64,000 nucleotides of DNA from an uncultured Rhodospirillaceae bacterium (GTDB taxonomy: Bacteria; Pseudomonadota; Alphaproteobacteria; Reyranellales; Reyranellaceae): the NCBI GenBank assembly GCA_945952105.1, contig CAMFGZ010000004.1:1-64000 (forward strand). Reading direction: 5' to 3'. Numbering within the stretch: the first letter of the stretch is position 1; each line of letters starts with the position of its first letter. The notes under the pieces were generated by a model that saw only the letters and a list, made by a program, of their open reading frames with translations, ran no database searches and was not told the DNA's origin. Below, in pieces: positions 43,483 to 52,365 of the stretch. The translations under genes were made by a program, and so were the position numbers.

Positions 43483-44181
43483 ATGCGTGAAGTCGTCCTC
43501 GATACCGAGACCACAGGCCTCGATCCTCTCGCCGGCAACCGCGTGGTCGAGATCGGCTGCATCGAGCTGGTCAACCTGGTGGCCACCGGCCGCTCGCTGC
43601 AGCTCTATCTCAATCCCGAGATGCCGATGCCGGCCGGAGCGCAGGAAGTGCACGGCCTTTCCGACGAGTTCCTGGCCGACAAGCCATTGTTCGCCGACAA
43701 GGCCGAGGAACTGCTCGAATTCCTGGGCGATGCGCAGCTCGTCATTCACAACGCGCAGTTCGACCTGGGCTTCCTGAACGCCGAGCTGGCGCGTGTCGGC
43801 AAGCCCAAGCTCACCAACGCCTATGTCGACACCGTCTCGATGGCGCGCCGCAAGTTTCCCGGCCAGCGCGCCAGCCTCGACTCGCTGTGCGACCGGTTCG
43901 GCATCGACAATACCAAGCGCACCAAGCACGGCGCGTTGCTCGACTCGGAGCTGCTGGCGGAAGTCTATCTGGAACTGAGCGGTGGCCGGCAGCGCGATCT
44001 CGGCCTCGCGCCGGAGATGGCCGCGGCTGGCGTCCAGGGCATGGTGGTCCAGGCCCTGACGCCGCGTCCGCCACGTCCGCACGCGGCCAGCCCGTCGGAA
44101 CTCGCCGCACACGCGGAATTCCTGAAGAAGATCAGCGATCCGATCTGGCTGAAGATCGAGGCCGAAGCCTCCCCCGCCTGA
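43483..44181 (+). CDS. dnaQ: DNA polymerase III epsilon subunit (3'-5' proofreading exonuclease)
   Basis: The protein has 232 residues. DEDDh motifs: VVLDTETTGLDPLAGNRVVE (Exo I Asp/Glu), HNAQFDLGFLNAEL (Exo II Asp) and TKHGALLDSELLAEVYLEL (Exo III His/Asp). The C-terminal tail would bind the alpha subunit. It converges with secB, with 36 bases between stops. Confidence 0.95.
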   Translation: MREVVLDTETTGLDPLAGNRVVEIGCIELVNLVATGRSLQLYLNPEMPMPAGAQEVHGLSDEFLADKPLFADKAEELLEFLGDAQLVIHNAQFDLGFLNAELARVGKPKLTNAYVDTVSMARRKFPGQRASLDSLCDRFGIDNTKRTKHGALLDSELLAEVYLELSGGRQRDLGLAPEMAAAGVQGMVVQALTPRPPRPHAASPSELAAHAEFLKKISDPIWLKIEAEASPA

Positions 44182-44217
44182 TGGGGGAGAGTAACGGCCC
44201 CGAGTCGGAAGGTCTGC

Positions 44218-44742
44218 CTAGGCGTGGCCGACCGGGCCGGACGGGACGACGCCCGGCGCCTGGCCGCCATTGGCTTCGAGCTGCTGGCGATACAGTGCCA
44301 CGAAGTCGACCGGCGCGATGTTGAGCGGCGGGAAGCCGGCCTCGCGCGTGGCGTTCGCGACGATGGCACGGGCGAACGGGAAGAGCAGGCGCGGCGTCTC
44401 GATGAAGAGCATCGGGCCGGTGGCTTCCGGCGGCAACTCGCCCAGGGTCACGGTACCGGCGTAGATCAGCTCGAGCATGAACAGCGGCTCTTTCTCCGGC
44501 GTGTGCGCGGAGGCCTCGATGGCGATCGACACTTCGAAGGTCTTGGCATCGAACTGGCGGTTCGAGACCTGCACGTTCAGCGTGAGCTGCGGCTGCGTCT
44601 GTTCGATCAGGCTCTGCGGCGCGCGCGGGTTCTCGAAGCTGAAATCCTTGATGTACTGGCCATGCATGGTCAGCGGCGCGGCGGGACCCGCCTGGGCGGT
44701 CTGGCCGGAGGGCGGGGCGGACGGCGGAGGGGTGGTCGTCAT
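44218..44742 (-). CDS. secB: Protein-export chaperone SecB
   Basis: The protein has 174 residues from ATG 44742 with GGAAAGAG upstream. A Pro/Ser-rich N-terminal tail precedes the SecB fold: YIKDFSFENPRAPQSL, ELIYAGTVTLGELPPE and RLLFPFARAIVANATREAGF. It holds preproteins unfolded for SecA in the cytoplasm. The position convergent to dnaQ is the usual alphaproteobacterial one. Confidence 0.95.
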   Translation of the reverse strand: MTTTPPPSAPPSGQTAQAGPAAPLTMHGQYIKDFSFENPRAPQSLIEQTQPQLTLNVQVSNRQFDAKTFEVSIAIEASAHTPEKEPLFMLELIYAGTVTLGELPPEATGPMLFIETPRLLFPFARAIVANATREAGFPPLNIAPVDFVALYRQQLEANGGQAPGVVPSGPVGHA

Positions 44743-44915
44743 GGCGCTCTTTCCAATGTTCTGACGAATGGTCGAGGCAAGCATTGCCGCGGCGCGGCGG
44801 TACCATGCAGGGCTGCACTGCACAAGCCGCGGGCAGGTTCAGGCGCCGGGCAATTGCCAAGGCGTGGCACGGCGGCGAAAATGAAGCTCCCGTTATTTGC
44901 ACGCTCCGGCAGATT

Positions 44916-45734
44916 ATGAATCGCTCCTCTTCACGCCCCCTGATCGGTGTTTCGGCCTGTCTCAAGGAGAACGGCCGCGGCGGCTGGCATCACACGGTGG
45001 GCGAAAAGTACGTCCAGGCGGCACTTCGCGCCGTCGGCGGCCTGCCGGTACTGATCCCCGCGATCGGACCGGAGTTCGGCGACGACGAGCCGGGTTTCCT
45101 GGAGGCAATGGATCGCCTGCTCGACAGTCTCGACGGTGTGCTGCTGACCGGCAGCCCGTCCAATGTCGAGCCGCATCACTATGGCAAGGAGAGCCGCGAG
45201 GGCACGCTCCACGACCGGGCGCGCGATTCCACGACCCTGCCGCTGATCCGGCACGCGATCGACCGCGGCGTCCCGCTGTTCGCGATCTGCCGCGGCCTGC
45301 AGGAAGTGAATGTCGCGCTGGGCGGCTCGCTTCACCAGCATGTCCACGAAGTCGAGGGACGGCGCGATCATCGCTCGCCCAAGTCGCCCGACATGGACGT
45401 GAACTATGCGCCGGCGCACGACATCGACGTGGCCGAAGGCGGCGTGTTGCAGCGCCTGCTGGGCGAGAAGCGCGTGCGCGTGAATTCGCTGCATGGGCAG
45501 GGCGTCGACGTGCTGGCGCCGCGCGCACGGCTGGAAGCGACCTGCTGCGACGACGGACAGGTAGAGGCGCTGAGCGTGCCCGATGCGCCGGGCTTCGTGC
45601 TCGCGCTGCAGTGGCACCCCGAATACAAGGCGCTGGAAAACCCGATCTCGATGAAGCTGTTCGACGCCTTCGCGGCCGCCTGCCGCGCGCGCATGGTGGC
45701 GCGCTCCGCCCCGATGCTGCGCGCCGCCGAGTAA
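44916..45734 (+). CDS. Class I glutamine amidotransferase-like gamma-glutamyl hydrolase (peptidase C26, PuuD type)
   Basis: The protein has 272 residues starting at ATG 44916 (Asn-Arg-Ser-Ser-Ser). GVSACLKENGRGGWHHTVGE, LLTGSPSNVEPHHYG, the nucleophile in LFAICRGLQEVNVALGG and the QWHPEY His-Glu pair complete the triad. It probably hydrolyses gamma-glutamyl amides such as gamma-glutamyl-GABA in polyamine breakdown. No other put/puu gene is near. The 173 bases before it, shared with secB, show no gene. Confidence 0.88.
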   Translation: MNRSSSRPLIGVSACLKENGRGGWHHTVGEKYVQAALRAVGGLPVLIPAIGPEFGDDEPGFLEAMDRLLDSLDGVLLTGSPSNVEPHHYGKESREGTLHDRARDSTTLPLIRHAIDRGVPLFAICRGLQEVNVALGGSLHQHVHEVEGRRDHRSPKSPDMDVNYAPAHDIDVAEGGVLQRLLGEKRVRVNSLHGQGVDVLAPRARLEATCCDDGQVEALSVPDAPGFVLALQWHPEYKALENPISMKLFDAFAAACRARMVARSAPMLRAAE

Positions 45735-45741
45735 CGCGCGC

Positions 45742-46785
45742 ATGTCAGCGCCGACGACTGGCAACAACGCGCGGCGCGACTTCTACGAGCGCATCGGCGG
45801 GCTCTCGATGGCGCCGCTCTGGGAATCGCTGCACCAGCTCGTGCCGCCGAGTCCCGCGCCGAAGTATCAGGCCGCACATTGGGACTACGACAGGGTGCGG
45901 CCGTTCCTGATGGAATCGGGCTCGCTCATCACGGCGAAGGAAGCCGTGCGGCGCGTGCTGATCCTCGAAAACCCCTCGATGACCGGCAGCGCCTGCATCA
46001 CGCCGACGCTCTATGCCGGCCTGCAGCTCATCCTGCCGGGCGAGGTCGCGCCCAGCCATCGTCACACGCAATCGGCGCTGCGCTTCATCGTCGAGGGTGA
46101 GGGCGCCTACACCGCGGTCGACGGCGAGCGCACGATCATGCACGAGGGTGACTTCGTCATCACGCCGACCTGGACCTGGCACGATCACGGCAACGATTCG
46201 TCGAAGCCGATGGTGTGGCTGGACGGGCTCGACATTCCTCTGGTTGCGATGTTCAACGCGGGCTTCGCCGAGAACGGCGAGACCGACGAGCAGGTCGTCA
46301 CCACGCCGGAAGGCACGTCGGACGCGAAGTATGCCAGCGGACTCTTGCCTGTCGACTGGAAGCCGGCGAAGCAGACCTCACCGATCTTCAACTATCCCTA
46401 TGCGCGCACGCGCGAGGCCCTGCACGGGCTCGCAAGGGCCGGCGCGCCCGATCCCTGCCACGGCTACAAGCTGCGTTACGTCAATCCGGCGAGTGGCGGC
46501 GCACCGATCGCCACCATGGGCACCTTCATGCAGCTCCTGCCCAAGGGCTTTGGGACCGCGCCCTATCGTTGCACCGACGGCACGGTCTTCTCGGTGGTCG
46601 AAGGCGAGGGCGAAAGCCGGATCGGCGACACGCCGATACGCTGGAAGAAGCGCGACCATTTCGTCGTGCCGAGCTGGGCCAGGGTCGAGCATCGCGCCGT
46701 CAGCGACGCGGTGCTGTTCTCTTTCTCCGATCGCCCCATCCAGGAAAAGCTCGACTTGTGGCGCGAGGATCGCGGCGGGAAGTAA
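45742..46785 (+). CDS. Gentisate 1,2-dioxygenase
   Basis: The protein has 347 residues and is a bicupin. The first cupin carries the iron ligands SHRHTQSALRFIVEGEGAY and the later WHDHGND histidine; the second (APYRCTDGTVFSVVEGEGES, KKRDHFVVPSWARVEH) is partly degenerate. It opens the ring of gentisate to maleylpyruvate with O2. Salicylate-1,2-dioxygenase-like enzymes share the fold. It starts seven bases after the hydrolase gene. Maleylpyruvate isomerase and fumarylpyruvate hydrolase genes are not in the window. Confidence 0.88.
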   Translation: MSAPTTGNNARRDFYERIGGLSMAPLWESLHQLVPPSPAPKYQAAHWDYDRVRPFLMESGSLITAKEAVRRVLILENPSMTGSACITPTLYAGLQLILPGEVAPSHRHTQSALRFIVEGEGAYTAVDGERTIMHEGDFVITPTWTWHDHGNDSSKPMVWLDGLDIPLVAMFNAGFAENGETDEQVVTTPEGTSDAKYASGLLPVDWKPAKQTSPIFNYPYARTREALHGLARAGAPDPCHGYKLRYVNPASGGAPIATMGTFMQLLPKGFGTAPYRCTDGTVFSVVEGEGESRIGDTPIRWKKRDHFVVPSWARVEHRAVSDAVLFSFSDRPIQEKLDLWREDRGGK

Positions 46786-46787
46786 CT

Positions 46788-46873
46788 GTCGTCCTGAAGC
46801 GAAGGACCTGACGGATCGACCAAAGGACTCCGCGGCCGATGTGAGATCCTTCGCTTCGCTCAGCATGACAACG
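46788..46873. repeat. Palindromic intergenic repeat, family B
   Basis: GTCGTCCTGAAGCGAAGGAC and GATCCTTCGCTTCGCTCAGC with ATGACAAC form the two arms of a hairpin-type element. It fills the space between the convergent dioxygenase and LytTR genes and supplies the last codons and stop of the latter. Confidence 0.6.
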
Positions 46874-47678
46874 TGAGCCAGCCCGCTTCCTTGACGCTGT
46901 CCCGATAGGTCTTGCTGACCGGGACCTTCAGTCCGTTGCGCAACACGAGGACGAGGCGGCCGGCGCTCCGGTCGACCGAGGCAACCGCGCCCGTCGCCAC
47001 CCACCAGGAACGATGGACCTGCCGGCCGCGCTCGGGGCCCAGCTCGGCCAGTGCGTCGCGCAGGCGCATCAGCACGAGGTCGCTGCCGAGCGCGGTATGA
47101 ATGCGGAGATAGTGATCCTCCATTTCGAGCGCCACCAGATCGCGGCCCAGCGCCGGCGGGACTCGGCGCAGGAAGTCCGGCGAAGACGATGGGACCGACA
47201 CGGGCTCCGGGCCGCCCGACGGCGGCTGCGGTAGGGCGGCCACGCGCGCCAGCTCCGCGTCGGCCCTGGCGCGCAGGTGCTGCTCGACGAGCAGGCCGAA
47301 CACCACGGCGATCGATGTGGTCAGCAGGGCGTTCTCGGGGAAGAGATACGGCGCGGCCCACAAGGGGATCGGGTGGCCGAGCCAGGACTGGACGGCGATG
47401 ACCTCAAAGGTACTCGGGATTGACGCCAGCATGCCGACCAGCGCCATGCGCCCGGCGACAGGCCAGCGGTCGATCGGCTCGATGCGACCGAACCAGGCGG
47501 CCAGGACCACGATCTGGAGCCAGCTCAACCCGCCGATGATGCCGAAATAGGCAATGCGCCGGGCGAGATCCATGTGCTCGTAGGTACCGAATGGTCCGAT
47601 GACACCCAGGACGATCGCGAGGCCGACAACCGCCGGCAACTGGAACGGCAACGACCGGACATAGGGCGATTCGCGCAT
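46860..47678 (-). CDS. Membrane-anchored LytTR-domain transcriptional regulator
   Basis: The protein has 272 residues starting at ATG 47678. Four hydrophobic helices (about residues 12-130: LPAVVGLAIVLGVIGPFG, IAYFGIIGGLSWLQIVVLAA and two more) lead through a short linker to a C-terminal LytTR DNA-binding domain (LVALEMEDHYLRIHTALGSD, RQVHRSWWVATGAVAS, LKVPVSKTYRDSV). This layout, without a receiver, is a one-component membrane regulator. It is divergent from the membrane-hydrolase fusion gene, which it may control. The C terminus runs into repeat B. Confidence 0.88.
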   Translation of the reverse strand: MRESPYVRSLPFQLPAVVGLAIVLGVIGPFGTYEHMDLARRIAYFGIIGGLSWLQIVVLAAWFGRIEPIDRWPVAGRMALVGMLASIPSTFEVIAVQSWLGHPIPLWAAPYLFPENALLTTSIAVVFGLLVEQHLRARADAELARVAALPQPPSGGPEPVSVPSSSPDFLRRVPPALGRDLVALEMEDHYLRIHTALGSDLVLMRLRDALAELGPERGRQVHRSWWVATGAVASVDRSAGRLVLVLRNGLKVPVSKTYRDSVKEAGWLTLSC

Positions 47679-47796
47679 CGTGAACGGATGAATGACGTCA
47701 GATCGCGAAAAAGGCCAGTCTTTCCACGCAGCGAAGATGGCTCGCGCCCCCTCTCTGCGCGGAAGGTGAAGCAGACGCCCCCCTCCGGAGCCCATC

Positions 47797-49290
47797 ATGC
47801 CGTCGCTTTTCGAAACCATCTTCCAGATCGTCGCGCACACGCCCCTCTGGGTATGGCCGCTGATGGCCCTCGTCATCTGGCTGGGCATCCTGGGATTGCG
47901 GACGCGGATCCTGCCGCTCTGGCGGCTGGCCATCCTGCCGGTGCTGGGGCTGGCTTTCTCCCTGGCCGGCATCGGCCAGACGGTCCGGCCCGCACTGGCC
48001 CTGGTGGCGTGGCTGGCCGCCCTGGCCGTCGGTCTGCCGTTCGGCCTGTGGCTGGGCCGGCGTCGCATCGTGCGGCGGCTCGACGACGGACGCCTCGAGC
48101 TGGCCGGCGGCTGGTTCATGCTCGTCTTCGGCCTGTCGATCTTCGCGGTGCGTTACACACTTGGCGTCACTTTCGGGATGGCGCCTTCGCTCAAGTCCGA
48201 AGCGGCCTGGATCGCCCTCGCTGGCGGTGTCGGCGGCCTCGTCGCGGGTATCGGTCTCGGCTGGCTGGGCGGTGTGGGCGCAGGCCGGCCGCGCCGATGG
48301 CTGTCGCGGCTCGTCTGGGCACCCGCCGCTCTCGTGCTGGTCGTGGTCGCGAGCTTCGCCGGCGTCATTGCCTTCAGCTCCCCCGGCGAGTTGCCGCGCC
48401 TGCTGGCGGGCGACTCGCTGCCGGGCAGCGACAAGTGGAATCCCGCGGAGGTCCCCGCGGTCCAGCGCGTCGCCGCACGCGACGGGGCGCCGCTGACTTA
48501 TCGTCTCTATCCCGGCCGCCCCGATCGCGCGGTGGTGCTCGTCCACGGCTCGTCGGGCGCCAGTATCTCGATGCACAAGTCGGCGCAGGCGCTGCAGGAA
48601 GCGGGCGCCACCGTCTATGCGATCAGCCTGCGCGGTCACGGCGGCAGTGGCACGGTCAACGGCGATACGTCATACCGCGACCAACTCGACGACGATCTCA
48701 TGGATTTCCTCGAGGCGACCGGCCTCACGGCGCCCGGAATCCAGCGCACGCTGATCGGCTTCTCGTCCGGCGGCGGCTTCGTACTGCGCACGGCCAGTGG
48801 CCCCAACCGCCACTTATTCGACGCCTATCTCGCGATCTCGCCCTACATCGCGCAGGACTCGCCCACCACACGCCCGGCGTCGGGCGGATGGGTGAGCGTG
48901 GCCGTGCCGCGAGTGGTCGCGCTGTCGATCCTCGACGGCTTCGGCGTACCGTGGTTTCAGGGATTGCCGGTCGTGCGCTTCGCCACCAACGCCGGCCCCA
49001 GCGAACATCGCACGCCGGTCTATTCCTTCCGGCTGGCGGCGGGTCTGCAGCTCACGCGTCACTGGCGCGAAGAGCTGGCGAGGATCGACCGGCCGACGAT
49101 CGTCGCGGTCGGTGCGAACGACGAACTGTTTCTGGCTGAAAACTACGAACCCTTGTTGAGGGACCTCAATCCGCGCGTGTCGGTCGAGGTCGTCCCGGGG
49201 TTCGGCCATCTCGACATGGTCGCGCAGGGCAAGGCCGTTGCAGCCGTCGCCGCTCTCTGGCGACGGCTGTCAGGCGATGGCGCGACCTGA
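47797..49290 (+). CDS. Fusion of a multi-helix membrane domain and an alpha/beta hydrolase
   Basis: The protein has 497 residues. The first 170 or so form five or six transmembrane helices resembling a small stand-alone membrane family (DUF6622-like; WVWPLMALVIWLGILGLRTR). A further helix (APAALVLVVVASFAGVIAF) then leads to an alpha/beta hydrolase with the oxyanion VVLVHGSSGASISMHK, the nucleophile LIGFSSGGGFVLRT, and a likely acid in VAVGANDELFLAEN and His in GFGHLDMVAQG. The hydrolase would face one side of the membrane; substrate unknown. The start is ATG 47797, 118 bases from the divergent LytTR regulator. Confidence 0.85.
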   Translation: MPSLFETIFQIVAHTPLWVWPLMALVIWLGILGLRTRILPLWRLAILPVLGLAFSLAGIGQTVRPALALVAWLAALAVGLPFGLWLGRRRIVRRLDDGRLELAGGWFMLVFGLSIFAVRYTLGVTFGMAPSLKSEAAWIALAGGVGGLVAGIGLGWLGGVGAGRPRRWLSRLVWAPAALVLVVVASFAGVIAFSSPGELPRLLAGDSLPGSDKWNPAEVPAVQRVAARDGAPLTYRLYPGRPDRAVVLVHGSSGASISMHKSAQALQEAGATVYAISLRGHGGSGTVNGDTSYRDQLDDDLMDFLEATGLTAPGIQRTLIGFSSGGGFVLRTASGPNRHLFDAYLAISPYIAQDSPTTRPASGGWVSVAVPRVVALSILDGFGVPWFQGLPVVRFATNAGPSEHRTPVYSFRLAAGLQLTRHWREELARIDRPTIVAVGANDELFLAENYEPLLRDLNPRVSVEVVPGFGHLDMVAQGKAVAAVAALWRRLSGDGAT

Positions 49291-49301
49291 AAGAGATCGC
49301 G

Positions 49302-50096
49302 TCAGTTCGTGACGGCGATATCGACCAGCTTGCCGTTCATGCCCTTCACGGCGCCTACCTGCGTGGCCTTACCGGTCGCAAGATCGATCGTGTAGAGCGT
49401 GCCGTTACCGATCAGCCAGGCGGTGTTCTTCTCGCCTTCGGTGGCGATGTCCATGACCACGTCGGTTGCACCGGTCACGCCCGTGGCGCCGCGAGTCTTC
49501 AGCACGCCGTCGTTCGGCGGGTTCTGAAGGACCAGGCCGCCCGTAGCGCCGTCGACATGGAACAGTTCGGTGGCCTTCGCGCCCTTCATCGAGTTGGTGT
49601 AGGCACCCGCCGCCACCATCGGCTTCTTGCCAGTATTCGGGTCGGCCGCATCGTAGTTCAGGGGCTTGTCGACCGTCGTCGCGCCGGTATCGACGTTGAT
49701 GCGAAGGCTCACGCCGTCGGCGGCGATCACGCGCAGGCGGTCCGCCGCCGGATTGAAGTCGACGACCGGCCGCGCGCCGAGGGTCACTTTCTCCGAGAGC
49801 ATGCTGCCGGCGGTTGCCGCGCCGGTAGCCGGGTCGATGGTGACGAGTTGCCCGGTGTCGGTGAGGCCCCAGAGCTTGCCGTCGGCCGGACGCACGTCGA
49901 TACCGATGACCTTTCCGGTGCCGGTGATCGCCATCGGTGCCGAAGCCATCATGGTGCCGGTATCGATCTTCACCAGCTTGTTGTCGTTGGTTAGCCCGAC
50001 GAGCGTGCCGGCCTGCGCGGCAACGGCCGCCATGCCGATCGAAAGCGCCAGCAAAGAAGCGCCACCAAGACGCGCGATACGGGTCGTGAATGCCAT
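49302..50096 (-). CDS. Exported DUF4394-domain beta-propeller-like protein
   Basis: The protein has 264 residues with GGAGGGG before ATG 50096. Signal peptide about 1-29 (ALSIGMAAVAAQAG), then repeats such as LVGLTNDNKLVKIDTGTM, KLWGLTDTGQLVTIDPATG and WLIGNGTLYTIDLATGKATQ typical of DUF4394. The function is unknown. It converges on the hydrolase fusion gene. Confidence 0.85.
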   Translation of the reverse strand: MAFTTRIARLGGASLLALSIGMAAVAAQAGTLVGLTNDNKLVKIDTGTMMASAPMAITGTGKVIGIDVRPADGKLWGLTDTGQLVTIDPATGAATAGSMLSEKVTLGARPVVDFNPAADRLRVIAADGVSLRINVDTGATTVDKPLNYDAADPNTGKKPMVAAGAYTNSMKGAKATELFHVDGATGGLVLQNPPNDGVLKTRGATGVTGATDVVMDIATEGEKNTAWLIGNGTLYTIDLATGKATQVGAVKGMNGKLVDIAVTN

Positions 50097-50197
50097 CGAA
50101 GCCCCTCCTGTTTCCAATTGTCGTGCGGCTGCACGAGTCTTAGACGCAGACGGACTGCGATCCGGATTGCACATCTCACGCGGTCGTGAGAATCGCG

Positions 50198-50713
50198 TCA
50201 GGGCCGGCTGAATTCCTCGCCCGTGGGTATCCGCCCCTCCGGCGTGAGGTCGTTGACGGCTTGCGGGAGTTTTTCGCTGAGGCCCTTCAGCAATTCGTCC
50301 CGGCCGAGGCCGGTTCGTTCGGTCAGGAACGCAATCTGGTCGTCGCTGAGAATCTTCGATAGATCGTTCGCCGTCACCGGCTTGTTTTCGCCGGGGCCGA
50401 TCCACGATTCGACGGTGGGCCCTTTGCCCGCCGCCTGGAACTGCCGCACGAGGTCCATCATGCCACCCGTCAGCAACGCGCCGATGAAGCCGCGTGTCGT
50501 GCCATCGGTCGGCTTCGCCGTGGCGCCGCCGAACAGGCTTCCGAGCGGACTGTTGTGCAGCATGCCTTCGAGGTTACCGGGCACTTCTTCACCGGCCCGT
50601 CGGCTGGCTCCGCCCGGCTTGACGCCGTTCCACGCAAGCAATCCCAGAATTGCGGTCGTGAGCGGCGAGACAGGACCGCCACTGCGGGGGCTCAGAATAT
50701 CAAGAAGGCTCAT
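50198..50713 (-). CDS. YidB/DUF937 family protein
   Basis: The protein has 171 residues with AGAGGA before ATG 50713. MSLLDILSPRSGG at the start, a Gly-rich middle (GFIGALLTGGMMDLVRQF) and WIGPGENKPVTANDLSKIL followed by LTERTGLGRDELLKGLSEKL fit the YidB family. The function is unknown; the C-terminal part is a helix-hairpin fold. Confidence 0.85.
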   Translation of the reverse strand: MSLLDILSPRSGGPVSPLTTAILGLLAWNGVKPGGASRRAGEEVPGNLEGMLHNSPLGSLFGGATAKPTDGTTRGFIGALLTGGMMDLVRQFQAAGKGPTVESWIGPGENKPVTANDLSKILSDDQIAFLTERTGLGRDELLKGLSEKLPQAVNDLTPEGRIPTGEEFSRP

Positions 50714-50791
50714 TGATCATTCCTCTTGAAGCAAAGAGACTGATCAACGAGCCTTTCGAAAGCGCGTTGCGCGTGCGGGCAACGGCGAGGT

Positions 50792-51145
50792 CTAACCCTT
50801 GTTGGTTCCGCCCTTGACGCTCGTGAGTTTCTCGTCCTCGGCGCGCACGGGGGCCGCCTGGACGAACGACACGGGATCGCTGCTCGGGAAGCTTTCCTTC
50901 AGGGCCTCGTCGAGCTTGCGATCGAGGACCTTCTCGGCCGGCTCGCCGGGCTTGGCCGTGGTCGGTGCGTGCTCACCGGACTTGCCGGCCTCGCGCTTCA
51001 GTTGAAGCCGCTGGGCCTGCACCTCCTGCTCCATGATTTTCAGGTCCGCAGCTTCGCGCTCCGACGCTTCGGAGGCATTGGCGGCCTTCTTGGCGCTGCG
51101 CAGTTTCTCGACATTGTCCTTAAGTTCCGTGCGAGCGCTGTCCAT
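50792..51145 (-). CDS. Small hypothetical coiled-coil protein
   Basis: The protein has 117 residues with AGGAGG before ATG 51145. A charged helix likely to form a coiled coil (ELKDNVEKLRSAKKAANASE through EQEVQAQRLQLKREAG) is followed by a disordered part and the short motif LDEALKESFPSSDPVSF, which recurs at the C terminus of many small alphaproteobacterial proteins of unknown function. It is possibly stress-related, but nothing in the sequence proves it. Confidence 0.75.
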   Translation of the reverse strand: MDSARTELKDNVEKLRSAKKAANASEASEREAADLKIMEQEVQAQRLQLKREAGKSGEHAPTTAKPGEPAEKVLDRKLDEALKESFPSSDPVSFVQAAPVRAEDEKLTSVKGGTNKG

Positions 51146-51262
51146 GCGGCCCTCCTGTGATTTCGGGCGTCCGTCGTGAATGACGGCGCCCCGTAACAAC
51201 AGAATCGAACGGCAAAAGTTGCGGTCGCAGGGCCTGAGAATTTGTCCTGGGACGGAACCGTA

Positions 51263-51652
51263 TCAGGCGACGCGCTTTTTCTGGGCGGCAACGGAACCAG
51301 CGCACTGGTCGGGCGGCAGCGGCCTCAACTGGGTGTCGTAGGCGTCGGCGAACTCGGCTTTGAAGGGCTGGCCGTCGCGCTGGTACATCGACACGAAGAG
51401 CGTGCAGGCGTCGGATTTGTAGCGCAGCACCCGGGCCGTCCCGTCCTTGCGGTCGAGCTGGGGGGCGCCGAACAGGGCGACGAGCTGGGCTTCGTCGAGG
51501 CCCTTGATGCGATCCGCGGGGATCGGCGTGCCTGCATTGCGCGAGCTGAACACGCCCGTCTCCCCCGACCCGAGCGAATATTCCTGAGTACCGCCCGTCT
51601 GGCAGCCTCCCAGCAGGAGGGCGAGGGCAAGCACTGCGTATCCAGCTTTCAT
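51263..51652 (-). CDS. Small lipoprotein
   Basis: The protein has 129 residues. A lipobox (ALALLLGGC, Cys17) marks it as lipidated. The mature part has IPADRIKGLDEAQLVALFGA and LDRKDGTARVLRYKSDACTL, resembling SmpA/OmlA-like small outer-membrane lipoproteins. The function is unknown. The stop of the EI24-type gene lies ten bases upstream. Confidence 0.82.
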   Translation of the reverse strand: MKAGYAVLALALLLGGCQTGGTQEYSLGSGETGVFSSRNAGTPIPADRIKGLDEAQLVALFGAPQLDRKDGTARVLRYKSDACTLFVSMYQRDGQPFKAEFADAYDTQLRPLPPDQCAGSVAAQKKRVA

Positions 51653-51661
51653 GAAGCGAGT

Positions 51662-52357
51662 TTAGCGCGACGAGGCCGGCCGGTTAAGGGGCGGCTTCAG
51701 GCCCTGCGCGATATGAACCATCATCGCGACTCCGAGCACCGGCACGATCAGGTTGAGGATCGGGATGGTGCCCAGGAAGACGATCACGATGCCGGTCAGC
51801 CACAGCGTGCCGACGTTGGCCTTGCGCCAGGCCTTGACCTCGGCTGGGTCGCGCCGGCGCAGGGCGACCTGCTCGTAATATTCGCGGCCGGCCAGCCAGC
51901 CGTTGACGCCGTAGAACAGGACCGCGCCCAGCCCGGCGATGAACAGGGCCACCAGGTAGAAGGGCAGCATCACCAGGTTGATGGCCACCAGCGCGCCGAG
52001 GAACACGATTCCCGACCACAGGCCGGTCCAGAGCGGGATGCCGCGTGCCGGCCCGAGCTGGGGATAGTGCTTGGCCTCGACGATGTCGGCGATACGCTCC
52101 ATGAAGATCGAGATCACGATGCCGAAGCTCGCCGGGAACAGCATCAGCGCCAGCACCGTGACGGCGCCGCCACCCAGCCAGCGGATGGTTTCGTTCACCC
52201 AGGTCCACTGGAACGTGGCGAGCGACTGCAGCGCCCACCAGGCCAGCACGCCCAGTCCGATCTGCAGGACCAGCGACAGCGCCAGCGATTGCCAGACGAT
52301 GCTGCGCAGCCTGGGATCGCCAAGCTGCTGCACCGCCAGTTCAAAGGCGCGGACCAT
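51662..52357 (-). CDS. EI24/CysZ-like membrane protein
   Basis: The protein has 231 residues with about five transmembrane helices. It begins ELAVQQLGDPRLRSIVWQSL, and FPASFGIVISIFMERIADIVE and FYGVNGWLAGREYYEQVALR are typical of the EI24 (CysZ-like) domain. CysZ is a sulfate permease, but for the EI24 group transport is not established. It starts eight bases after the racemase stop, so it is likely co-transcribed with it. Confidence 0.85.
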   Translation of the reverse strand: MVRAFELAVQQLGDPRLRSIVWQSLALSLVLQIGLGVLAWWALQSLATFQWTWVNETIRWLGGGAVTVLALMLFPASFGIVISIFMERIADIVEAKHYPQLGPARGIPLWTGLWSGIVFLGALVAINLVMLPFYLVALFIAGLGAVLFYGVNGWLAGREYYEQVALRRRDPAEVKAWRKANVGTLWLTGIVIVFLGTIPILNLIVPVLGVAMMVHIAQGLKPPLNRPASSR

Positions 52358-52365
52358 GGGTGCCG

